A stretch of 64,000 bases of DNA from NCBI GenBank assembly GCA_038496445.1, contig JALMLS010000310.1, positions 310,001-374,000 of the forward strand. The letters are read 5' to 3'. Made by a program: the position numbers and the translations under genes. Below, piece by piece: positions 11,740 through 21,400 of this stretch. Below the pieces are notes generated by a model. The model was not told the origin of the DNA and made no database searches. It saw only the letters and a list, made by a program, of their open reading frames with translations. Positions within the stretch are counted from its first letter, which is position 1; every line of letters starts with the position of its first letter. This DNA is from Trichosphaerium sp. ATCC 40318. Taxonomy: Eukaryota; Discosea; Flabellinia; Trichosidae.

Positions 11740-12786
11740 ATGACTAAAGTAGTGTCGAGCATACAAGAGTTACCTCCAGAGATATTAACAGCTGTTTTGT
11801 GTAGTTTAAGCAGAAAACAACGTATTAAATCTACAGCAGTCTCTCACGTATTTAATAGCATCATTCGTCAAAATATTGGCTTTGATTGTATTAAATTACG
11901 AAAAGCATCAGATTGTAGAGTATTTGAAGGCAGCCCGTTGCTTAAAAACACTAAAATAGTGTGTCGGAACTTGACACTATCTGAAAACGATTTATCTTGT
12001 CTTTTTGGTGTTCACACCATCAATCTCTGGCATGCGGACATTACAGACGCAAGTATACTTGCACTAGTACATTCTAACGAAAGGGGATCAAACGAGGACA
12101 CCTCCATTTACGACATCAACTTGAAACGCACATGCATTACAGATGTTTCTTTGAAAGCACTCAAAGGAGTACATACAATAAACATCAGTATGTGTACAAG
12201 TATTACTGACGATGGATTGAAATCAATAAGCGGAGTACGCTGTATCTATATCGCTGGTTGTGAGCGTATAACTGTTGAGGGTATAAAAGCAATCAAACAT
12301 AATTTGCATACAATTGCTGTTGATTTTCCAACAGACGAATGGCTTGAACATCTTTCCAATGTACATACAGTTAAAATAGATGAATACAATCAAAAGCTTA
12401 CTGTGGAAGGCATAAAAGCACTAAAAAATGTACACAAAATTATATTAAGCCATCCAAAAGATGAATGGCTTACGCACCTTTCCAATGTCCACACAGTATG
12501 CCTATATGAAGACTATTATGGTAGACCAAGCTCACTCTCAGATGATGGAATCATGGCACTAACAAATGTTAAAAGCCTTTCATTATCGTGTTGTCTATCT
12601 GTATCAGCGTCAGGATTGAAGCACTTGGTCAATCTTGAGCATCTTGAAATGTATACTTGTCACCTTACTTATGGCTCATTTTTGAAACACCTTAAATCTC
12701 TTAAATCCATGATAATATCTGATTGTCCTTTGGTGACAAAAGAAGAGATAGAAGAAGCTGAGGCATTGGGAGTTAAATCCGACTAG
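11740..12786 (+). CDS. F-box protein with leucine-rich repeats, giant-virus-like
   Basis: One uninterrupted frame. I chose the ATG at 11740 because its context (CACAAAATG) is better than that of the in-frame ATG at 11701; the latter would add 13 residues. Residues 8-45 form an F-box (SIQELPPEILTAVLCSL), which would bind Skp1 in an SCF ubiquitin ligase. About ten degenerate leucine-rich repeats follow, many with a [GN]VHT core (GVHTINIS, NVHTVKID, NVHTVCLY) and I-T-D/E-x-G-I/L-K turns. Repeats with an NVHT core are characteristic of proteins from large DNA viruses of protists and some of their hosts. The lack of introns contrasts with most neighbours. Function is inferred to be substrate recognition, with unknown target. 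Confidence 0.82.
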   Translation: MTKVVSSIQELPPEILTAVLCSLSRKQRIKSTAVSHVFNSIIRQNIGFDCIKLRKASDCRVFEGSPLLKNTKIVCRNLTLSENDLSCLFGVHTINLWHADITDASILALVHSNERGSNEDTSIYDINLKRTCITDVSLKALKGVHTINISMCTSITDDGLKSISGVRCIYIAGCERITVEGIKAIKHNLHTIAVDFPTDEWLEHLSNVHTVKIDEYNQKLTVEGIKALKNVHKIILSHPKDEWLTHLSNVHTVCLYEDYYGRPSSLSDDGIMALTNVKSLSLSCCLSVSASGLKHLVNLEHLEMYTCHLTYGSFLKHLKSLKSMIISDCPLVTKEEIEEAEALGVKSD

Positions 12787-13268
12787 AAGCCATACACTAA
12801 TACAGTAGAAAAATTAAGTTTAGAATAATGAAGTGTAGAATAAATAAGTCGAATAACTCAGTTGCACCAAAAACTGATTAGTTTGATTTGGAATGCATTA
12901 TACACGTGCGATTGACCTCTTAACCAACTGTTTGTTGTAGATATAAAACAAAAGTCAATAGGAACATAGCGCTCATTTGAAATATCCTTTTGGATGGATC
13001 GCTAAATAAAAATAGAAAGGTTGCTTTAAAACACTATTTAAAAAGCGGGCACTCTTAAGAACAAATGGATTACATGCTCAGGATATATTTTGATAGAATT
13101 TACTATTGTATGACATAACAGTGATGCATGGCTAAGTAGAGTTAACGATTATAATATAGTATGATTCAAATAAGTTTCAGTAGCACTGTTACCAAGCTTT
13201 TTAGTATGGCAATTGTGCCTGTATAAACAAAATACACCTTCTTTATCAAAGAGTTCAAGGGTAGAGAG
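12787..13268. other. Intergenic region between two convergent genes
   Basis: The stretch lies between the 3' ends of the F-box/LRR gene and the minus-strand MORN gene. It is AT-rich with no coding signal that I can support. Confidence 0.5.
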
Positions 13269-14066
13269 TTATTTTTCCCTTTGAAGATATTTACTAACCC
13301 ATGATGGGGATTGAAGGATTTGGCCAAAATATTCATATTGATGTACTTCTTCTATCTTACCATTTACAAATGTCATACGAATTCGGAGACAACCAATGTA
13401 ACTCCACTCCTTGAATTCTCCTTCGCGCTTACCATTGATGTAAAAACAATATTGGTGTAATTGTCCATTATCATACCAACACTTGTACTCCCCTTCCTGC
13501 TTATCATTGATGTAATAGAATTGTTCTTTCAATTGGCCATTATCATACCAGCCCTTGTACTCTCCTTCTAGCTTATCTTTTATATATTTACATTTACTCT
13601 TAAGTTGGCCATTTTCATGCCAATTCTTGCTCTCTCCTTGAAGGCTACCATTGACGTAATTGATTTGTTCTTTCAATTGACCATGTTTGAACCATGATTT
13701 CTCTTCTCCTTGTCGTATTCCATTTACAAAGTTAAGTTGCCTGAGCAATTGGCCATTTGTAAACCAAACACTGCGCACTCCTTCCAATTTACCATTTATG
13801 TATTGGTGCTTGCTATATAATTTCCCGTTTATTCTCCACTCAGTGCGTGTTCCGTGACGCAGACCGTTCCTAAAATACTCTCGAACTTGCGCTTGCCAGC
13901 TGTTAAAATAATATTTTACCCACTTTCCATGTTTTTCCAGGTCGCTGTCAAACCTTGTCAATGCCGTGTACTTGGATAAAAGTGGCCACTTGATATTAAC
14001 TTCAAAGTCTAAATCTAAAATATCAAGCTGCAGCTCAACTGGAAGGCACAATAAACCATTATCCAC
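13269..14066 (-). CDS. F-box-like protein with MORN-type repeats
   Basis: An uninterrupted frame of 265 codons. Residues 5-40 (LLCLPVELQLDILDLDFEV) form a short F-box-like motif. From about residue 60 to 255 there are eight or nine repeats of 23 residues with the pattern Y-x-N-G-K-x-x-G-E-Y-K-x-W-Y-x-N-G-Q-L, the MORN_2 type (for example EGEYKCWYDNGQL). The frame has no ATG before the F-box: it opens with GTG directly after CACAACA, so a short upstream exon spliced to an acceptor at about 14066 is likely but not resolved. Two paralogues lie at 16529-17488 and 40276-41610. This F-box plus MORN architecture is common in giant viruses of amoebae. The target is unknown. Confidence 0.8.
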   Translation of the reverse strand: MDNGLLCLPVELQLDILDLDFEVNIKWPLLSKYTALTRFDSDLEKHGKWVKYYFNSWQAQVREYFRNGLRHGTRTEWRINGKLYSKHQYINGKLEGVRSVWFTNGQLLRQLNFVNGIRQGEEKSWFKHGQLKEQINYVNGSLQGESKNWHENGQLKSKCKYIKDKLEGEYKGWYDNGQLKEQFYYINDKQEGEYKCWYDNGQLHQYCFYINGKREGEFKEWSYIGCLRIRMTFVNGKIEEVHQYEYFGQILQSPSWVSKYLQREK

Positions 14067-14823
14067 TGTTGTGGTATTAATCTGATGATGCTATTAGTAT
14101 GATAAGGTATTAGACGCAACTACCTCGTGTGTTAATTCCATTTGGTGTGACGTGGATATAGAGTGGCAGAAATACCGGTCCGAACCCTTTATGTGAAATG
14201 AACCTGTTCTGGATATGATCCGGTTTGAAACGATTATCATAATACTGTTATGGGAAAAACCTGTGTCTTGAAACCAATATCTGCCACCTCTACATGGATA
14301 TAATTCTTTTCATTCTTTGATTAGTAGAAATGTAGTAATGACATGTTGTTAAAGAGCGTTAATAGTACTTCTTTGAATGAAAAAAAGTAACGAACAAAAT
14401 CACGTGCGCATAGCTAGCTTAGTAGTGGGCAGCTTTTATTTCTATACATTTCGATTCTTTGCTACGTTTATGGGATATTTAGCAGTAGTTGAGAACTATG
14501 TGATTTTATGATAATTACGACGAAAGTTGCCAAGCAATGTCGTGTTTGGAAGAAATAGTTCCGTTTTTGAGATCAAAGTTTCCTTGTCTCACATAAAGTT
14601 TCATGTAATCATGCTAAGTATTTTCTAAAGACCTGATATGGCTGTTTACAATTTGTTTCTGATGACTAGCACGCATGGACCCTATTGTTAAAATACCTGT
14701 CGCTGTGTTACAGTCGACGACCTTGGAACAACAACTCAAAGTGTAGATAACGTAATGAGAAAGCACCAACAAAGCTTTAGAAGTAACAAGTTTATTTAAG
14801 AAAAAAGTTGATGCCAACGGAAA
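14067..14823. other. Intergenic region
   Basis: This is the 5' flank of the MORN gene and the 3' flank of the peroxiredoxin gene. A 67-codon minus-strand frame at 14614-14817 has no recognisable content. A short upstream exon of the MORN gene may lie between 14067 and about 14150. Confidence 0.45.
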
Positions 14824-15983
14824 TTACTTCTTGACGGTTTTAGCAGGTTGCTTTGTCATTCTCAAGTAAGGCTTCAATGTTTTAAAGTCCTATGATATAC
14901 TTAGAGGTGGTTTGAAAGAGGCGTACGCGAGTAAAAAAATAGTTAAGAACAAAAAAATAAAACTAATAAAATCTGAGAAATGAGGCGTACAGTGAACATT
15001 TCTTTTGCTTTCTCATCGTTGATGCCTGGAAGGATCACAACATCATCTCCTTGTTTCCAGTTAGCTGGTGTAGCGACTTTAGAGCCATCAGTCAATTGTA
15101 AAGCATCAATCACACGAATCAATTCATCTGTAAAAAACCATAAGCAAACAACAAAACAATTCAATCAAATCTCGGTTACTTACCAAAGTTTCTGCCTGTA
15201 GCTGCTGGATATGTAAGAGTGAGTCTCAATTTCTTTGCAGGGTCGATAATGAATACAGAGCGGACCTAGAGAGGCAAAAAATTAAGATTCATTCCAAAAA
15301 AATACGAGTTTTATAAAAGCGGTTGTTTCCGGAAACTTACGGTTAGTTTTCCTTTCATTGTGTCTTCTGCGTTAGGTGCGAGCATACCATAGCTGTTGGC
15401 AATAGCGCGTGTTGGGTCAGCAACGATTGGGAAGTTCATCTAAGCGAAACATGAGAAAACGGTTTTTTCAGTCAGGAGAATGTTCCACCATTTTCTCCTT
15501 TAACACCGTACCTTGGTGCCCTGCGTCTCTTCAATATCTTTAAGCCATCCGTTGTGAGAATCAACTGGATCAACAGAAATAGCAATAGGCTTTACACCGC
15601 GAGCCTTCCATTGGTCTTTAAGTAATTTAGACAATGAATAGAGGCGTAACAAGGTCTAACGTACCACCGTATTTTGCGACTGTTCCCAACTCTGTCGTGC
15701 AGACCTGAAAAGTTTTTGAGTTCACAAACGGAGTAGTATGATTGTTTTAAAGACGCACAGGTGTGTAATCAGCAGGGTGAGAAAAGAAAATAACCCATGA
15801 GTCTCCAGCCCATTTGTGAAAGGATATTTTACCTTCAGTACTGTCTGCTTCGAAATCTGGGCACTATAGGTGAATTAGAAACGAGATAACGCATAATGAC
15901 GTTTTAAAAACTGAACCGAAATAAACGAGGTTAATAAAGATACGTACTGCGTCGCCGAGTCTTAAGTAGTTTGCTTGAGCCAT
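14824..15983 (-). CDS. 1-Cys peroxiredoxin (PRDX6 type)
   Basis: Reduces hydrogen peroxide and organic hydroperoxides through a single peroxidatic cysteine. Eight exons on the minus strand: 15983-15948, 15863-15759, 15704-15665, 15615-15512, 15439-15341, 15265-15184, 15127-14991 and 14889-14824. They close in phase and give 222 residues, matching the family length. The N-terminus [12 protein letters not shown] leads into the thioredoxin fold. The active site is [14 protein letters not shown], with the cysteine shortly after an intron. [17 protein letters not shown] and [14 protein letters not shown] follow, then the C-terminal dimer domain with [17 protein letters not shown]. No signal peptide is present, so it is probably cytosolic. 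The gene appears intact. Confidence 0.95.
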
Positions 15984-16528
15984 GATGATGATGTGTTGTG
16001 TTGATGGGACAAATGAGTTGAAAAAACTTAAACACGATCTACTAAAAAGGAAAGTAGAGTGAGCATGCGCCACACAAGTTTCAAACACGCTTCTTTTATT
16101 TGTCCTACAAAGTAGATGTAATGTTAATCCTCTATAATCTCCTATTTGGAGCTCACAACATAAACGTTTAATCGCGTTTTTCAACTTTCAGCAAACCATG
16201 CTCCAGTTTAACAATAAAGTCTTGTACCATTTCTGAAAGTGGTAATGAACGACAGCAACAGTTCAGAACGGCATCCATATTGTTATTTTATTATCCAAAG
16301 TCAAAAGCAGCAGAAAAGTCCTCTAATTGTTACGAGGGCCTTTGTCGCGCGTAATATTTTCTCGTGCGTAGTACTAGCCACAGCAAACCCAAAACTGGCA
16401 AATGCTTTCAGAATTGAACGGAACAATGAAACATAATTCCCCGCAAACCTGGTTAGTTCTACAACGCTGAACAGAAGGCAATAAAAAAAAAGAATGCAAG
16501 TTACACCTCTTTGTTTTACAAATTGATG
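15984..16528. other. Intergenic region
   Basis: This stretch lies between the start of the peroxiredoxin gene and the 3' end of the next MORN gene. A 65-codon plus-strand frame at 16239-16436 has no recognisable domain and is not called. Confidence 0.5.
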
Positions 16529-17488
16529 CTATAGGACTGTACTTTCAATTACTTGGCCATTTCTATCCCAACTTTTGTATTCTCCATTTCGTTTACCTTT
16601 GATGTAATTGGACTGCCTCCACAATTGGCTGTTGTCATACCATTGTTTGCGCTCTCCCTCTAGGTTACTATTGACATAGTTGCAGTGCACGTACAACTGA
16701 CCATTTATATGCCAAGATCTGAACTCTCCATCTAGTCTACCATTAACATATTTACACAGATAGTGCACTTGGCCTAACTCTCGCCATGTCCTGCACTCCC
16801 CTTCTCGTGAGCCATTTACATAATTACAGTGAAGTCCTAATTGGCCATTACTATACCATTCCTTGAATTCTCCTTCTTGTTTGCCATTAATGTAATTACA
16901 CTTCACCCTCAATCGACCATTATCATGCCATTCCTTGCATTCCCCTTCTCGTTTACCGTCTATATAATTACTTTGCTCCTTCAGTTGGCCGTTGTTGTAC
17001 CATGTCTTGTATTCTCCTTCTTGTTTACCATTAATGTAATTACACTGTACATTCAATTGGTCGTTATCATGATATGTCCTGAACCCTCCTTCTCGCTTAC
17101 CATTTATGTAATTACATAGTACCTTCAATCTGCCATTGTCATGCCATGTCTTGAGTTCTCCTTCTCGTTTACCATTGATGTAATTGCACTGCACCTTCAA
17201 TGAGCTGTTGTCATTCCATGCCTTGTATTCTCCATGTAGTACACCATGTTTCCAAACCTCTTGAGTAACAAAGTTGTTGTTTCTTCGTTTTTGCCATTTT
17301 CGGTGCTTTTTTAACTCGCCATCAAATCTTGTAGTCATTGCTGTGTTTTTACAAAGGAGTGGATATTGTACATACACTGATGTATCTAAATCGATAATAT
17401 CTAGCTGAATTTCGACTGGAAGACATAAAAGATGGCAATTGTCAGATTTTACTGTAAATGTGTCTTGTTTGGCTGCTAGGTGCGTCAT
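16529..17488 (-). CDS. F-box-like protein with MORN-type repeats
   Basis: An intronless frame of 319 codons starting at an ATG in good context (TTTACAA-type AT-rich leader, CAT at 17486-17488). After a 20-residue leader comes the F-box-like motif LLCLPVEIQLDIIDL and a conserved FDGELKKHRKW. About ten repeats of 23 residues follow, with the pattern CNYINGKREGE-x-K-x-WHDNGRL. It is the most regular of the three paralogues in the window. The repeats probably form a beta-strand array used for binding. A role as an SCF substrate adaptor is inferred from the F-box alone. Confidence 0.86.
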   Translation of the reverse strand: MTHLAAKQDTFTVKSDNCHLLCLPVEIQLDIIDLDTSVYVQYPLLCKNTAMTTRFDGELKKHRKWQKRRNNNFVTQEVWKHGVLHGEYKAWNDNSSLKVQCNYINGKREGELKTWHDNGRLKVLCNYINGKREGGFRTYHDNDQLNVQCNYINGKQEGEYKTWYNNGQLKEQSNYIDGKREGECKEWHDNGRLRVKCNYINGKQEGEFKEWYSNGQLGLHCNYVNGSREGECRTWRELGQVHYLCKYVNGRLDGEFRSWHINGQLYVHCNYVNSNLEGERKQWYDNSQLWRQSNYIKGKRNGEYKSWDRNGQVIESTVL

Positions 17489-17643
17489 TTTACAATTTTC
17501 AGGCGTTTACGTTGTAACTACAACACGTGGCTATTCAGCTTTTAGAGAGCACTGTGTGCAGTCCTTAATGCATTAAGTCAATGTCTACAACGAAAAATTA
17601 AACTCTGCGAGCCGAAAGAAACCCGAAAAAATCGCTTCAACAT

Positions 17644-17919
17644 ATGGGAAACAAAGCGCCTTCGTATTCTTACTTCTTATTTGAGTTCACTGGCAACAAT
17701 GATGACGAAATGTGGGAATTTAAAGCGAGTTGCCGCGATAATATGGATAAAATTGCGCGAGTATGGGATAGCGATTGCAAAGTACCAGGGTATTCGGGTA
17801 TCGTATATTTGGTGCAATGTAAGAAGAAGTTCAAAGCAGAACACGCAGAAATCATTTCAAGCGCGCAGTTCGACGTGTACGTCAAGGAATGTCAGCGATA
17901 CGACCATACTAGCTGGTAA
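17644..17919 (+). CDS. Small uncharacterised intronless protein (91 aa)
   Basis: A short ATG-initiated frame whose composition looks coding: it alternates charged and aromatic residues (SYSYFLFEFTG, GIVYLVQCKKKFKAEHAEII) with few rare-codon runs. It ends with TAA at 17917-17919. It has no signal peptide or transmembrane segment, and I recognise no family. It sits next to the intronless MORN gene, divergently arranged, and may belong to the same acquired segment. It could also be a chance frame. Confidence 0.35.
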   Translation: MGNKAPSYSYFLFEFTGNNDDEMWEFKASCRDNMDKIARVWDSDCKVPGYSGIVYLVQCKKKFKAEHAEIISSAQFDVYVKECQRYDHTSW

Positions 17920-18449
17920 TAACCTGAAATCTGTAAAATGAACCACCAATACATTATATGTTTACAGGGTACCAAGGGGGTGGCAAACCCGTTCCCCTTG
18001 AGTATTATATTCATTAATTTCAAAAGTTTTTTGTTTGTGATATTTCGAAAATGACGTCACTTAGACTTGAGTCCATTTGTACTGAAAAGGCAATTGTTCA
18101 TCAATTAACAACTACGAAAATAGAAAAACAGCGGAAAAATTAGTATCATGCCTCTAGTTCAATAATTTGAAAAAACTCATGACTGTGATGCCAGCGTCAG
18201 CGCTTGAGATCTTGTCCTACCGGTGTAGCGTCATAGTTGTAGAATTACTAAATGAAGAAAACAAAATTGTTTACACTTTTCTCGTGTGATGGAGGTGTTA
18301 ACAAAGAGGCTTATAACTTAAATAGATAGAAACCATGCTATTGAAACCACAGTAATAATATTATCACAACGGTTTTTGGTGTCTGAAGGTAAGTTCTTAT
18401 GAAAGACATTACGTTAATACAATTGTTGCCGTGTAAACTAAATCACTTT
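17920..18449. other. Intergenic region
   Basis: AT-rich sequence between the small open frame and the 3' end of the long minus-strand gene. I see no gene in it. Confidence 0.5.
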
Positions 18450-21400
18450 TTATTGCGGTTGGCTCTTTGCCCCATATTGATCTTCCAGCTTCTTTTTAGA
18501 TCCATTCATTTCTTGAATACGTGCACGTGCCTTATTTACATCAAGCTTGTCTTTTACAACTAGGTCTTCACTACAAAAAGTGTTAAAGAATTGTGATAAT
18601 CTCATTGGACCTTTTTTTGTCGTACTTGTTTTGATGCGGCATCTCGATGTTATGGAGTTTTGCTAGCTCGGCTAGTTCAGTTTGAATTTTCCCAATCTCC
18701 TATTGAACTGGTAAGTTTATTTCTAATGCATTGCTGCAACCGAATAAAGTAAGAAATGAAAAAAAAAACCAATCGTTTTTCTCTGTCCTCACGTGATTTA
18801 CGGAAAATAATGTATGATTGTATACATACGCGAGTGGTAGTATATAGATCATACGTGGTTTTGGAAATAAAATAAAAAGGACAGACGCTGTACACAGCGT
18901 TTTAAAAAAGAAAAAATTCTCACCTCCAACAACCATATCTTTTCACTTAACTCCTTCTCTTGCTCTACGATAAAGTTATATATCTCTTTGGTTAATGAAT
19001 TTACATACCGTTATACTTGGCTATACTTCGTTGAAGTTCGTTGATTTTGTTCTTAACCTTTCCACACTCCTTCTTAATTTTTTCAAGTTCCGTAATCTGT
19101 TTTATTGTCAGAGACCACAAAGAAATGTTGAAGCTTCTATGGTACCTCTTTTTTGAGAATCGCAATCTTCTCTTTAAGTTCTTCAATAGTCTTGACAAGT
19201 CCTGGTTTTTCTTCTCTTGCTTTTTCAGCTTGAGGTTTCAGCTCCAAAAACTCAGGTTCAACGTGTTTCCTTGTTTTTTTCTTAACAACACATAAAAAAA
19301 AAAAAAGATGACTTACAAGTTCTCAATCTTATTTTTTAGTACTTCTATATATTCACGAAGCTCTTCATTTGTATCCAATAGTAACATAGGAGTTAATGCA
19401 TTGGCCTGAAGTACTAGACAGGAACAGTTAATAGCTCAGAAATATAGAATAAATAAGTAAAAAAGAAAATAAATTGTATGTTAAAAAGACTAATTAAGAT
19501 TCAAGTGGTACCATCGTTCATAGGCAGCATTGATTGGCGACTAGACTTTTCGTGCCAATCATCCATGTCTCTGTTACGTTGCTCGCACATTGTCCTAAGT
19601 CTGGGGACTTTCAACACAGTGTCAAACAGTTTCGTTAAATCGTATTCCATATCAATAACCTTTCTTTCTATTTTTGCAAAAACAACCCTCGTTTCCTCGC
19701 GCTGTTTCTTTAAGTCCACAAGAAGAGCCTAAATTGAAGATAAATATATATTTTTTCACATTGTAATAATTTACGTGCCTTAAAAGGTCTTAACTTAGCG
19801 GCAAGTTCTTCGCATTGTTTCAACTCTTGTTCTAATCCTGTAATTTTCATTTTTAGTTTCTTAACTTCTTCAATCTCTTGCTTCATCGCTAAGTATTACA
19901 ATTAATATAAAGCTACTCTCTATGTATCTATCACCTTTATTCCTTATTTTAATATTCTCTAGCCTATCTAACTCAGCGATCAAGGTGTTTTTTTCTTTAG
20001 TAAGTTCAACAAATATGGTATGGCTATCATTCTTTATGGGTTCTAGTTTAACCCACTCTACCGGAGTCAACTTCGCCTCTATGTATCTAGGCTGTTGCGC
20101 ATCTTCTGCGGTTATATCGTCAAGTATATGAGGAGCTTGTTCTACGACTTTTTGGCGCAAAGAGTCATATTTTTGTTTAAGTATGGCAACTTCATCTTTT
20201 AAGGCAGAAATTTCTTCTTTCAGTTTAGCATCGATTAAGAACTTAAAGTCGACCTTAACATCATCGCTATTACGAGGTTCAACAGGGTGTCAAATACAAA
20301 GTGCCACATACCTTTTCTCTGGTGATCTTTTAGACACAGACTTCCTGACAGCTCCCCAAAGTCTGCGTGTTTTGGGTGCTTTTTCTTCTTCGTTGGGTTT
20401 ATCCGGTGCTTTAGGTTTTTCTTCTTTGACTGGTTTATCAGGTGTTTTAGGTTTTTCTTCTTTGACTGGTTTATCCGGTGCTTTAGGTTTTTCCTCTTTG
20501 ACTGGTTTATCAGGTGTTTTAGGTTTTTCCTCTTTGACTGGTTTATCAGGTGTTTTAGGTTTTTCTTCTTTGACTGGTTTATCAGGTGTTTTAGTGACTG
20601 GTTTCTCTGGTGTTGGCTCAGGATCAGGTTTAGGCTTCTTTTCATCTTTAAGCGGTTCCTTGGTATCTTTGGAACCCTTTTCACCCCATAATTGTCGGTC
20701 TCCTAGCCCCTCATTATCTGAAAGTTCGTCATCAGACAAATCATCATCACTGTCTTTTGCAGTGTCTAGTGTAAGTTAGTTATCGACTTCTCTATAATTG
20801 TTCTACCTTCTGTAGATGGTTTCTGAGCATCACTTTCAGTGTTTTTATCGCCCCATAATTGTCTGTCACCCATACCTTCATCGTCAGAAAGGTCGTCATC
20901 AGAGAAATCGTCGTCAGAAGAAGTTGTCTTCGGTTTTTCTTTTGGTGACTTGGATTTTTCACTAGGTACTTTCTTCCCTTTTTTAAGTAGTCTCTGTTGT
21001 TGAACTCTCTGCTTTCTCTCCTCAAGTTCTTTCTTTTTATTACGGCGAGCGAATACTACATATTTTGGCACTATTTGAGACTCCTAGGAAATAGTTAAAC
21101 AACAACACTATCGAGAACAAATCTAAAAATAAAAATACCTGGAAAACAACAAGCTCATCGTATTGTGCTCCCTTTCCACCATTATGTATTGTTCCCTTAT
21201 TGTTAACAAGAACTCCATGAGACTGGTAACCCGATATACCTATTTATAGAATGTATTAAGCACGTGAAATTCATGCTAATGTGCTAAAAAAATACCTGGA
21301 TTTCCAGCTAACGAATCAGCGCCCTTGGCCTCCTCAATGGTAGGATATATATTGCCAGGTATCAGGTAACTTATAATGAATACTTTAACTTCTTCTGTAG

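Noticed and set aside
20392-20610. CRISPR-like array
   Set aside because: The units are contiguous with no spacers and encode a protein repeat in a eukaryotic exon.
20183-20779. Plus-strand frame rich in Leu/Ser/Gly repeats
   Set aside because: It is the antisense shadow of the 36-bp coding repeat in the SPRY-RCC1-ART gene.
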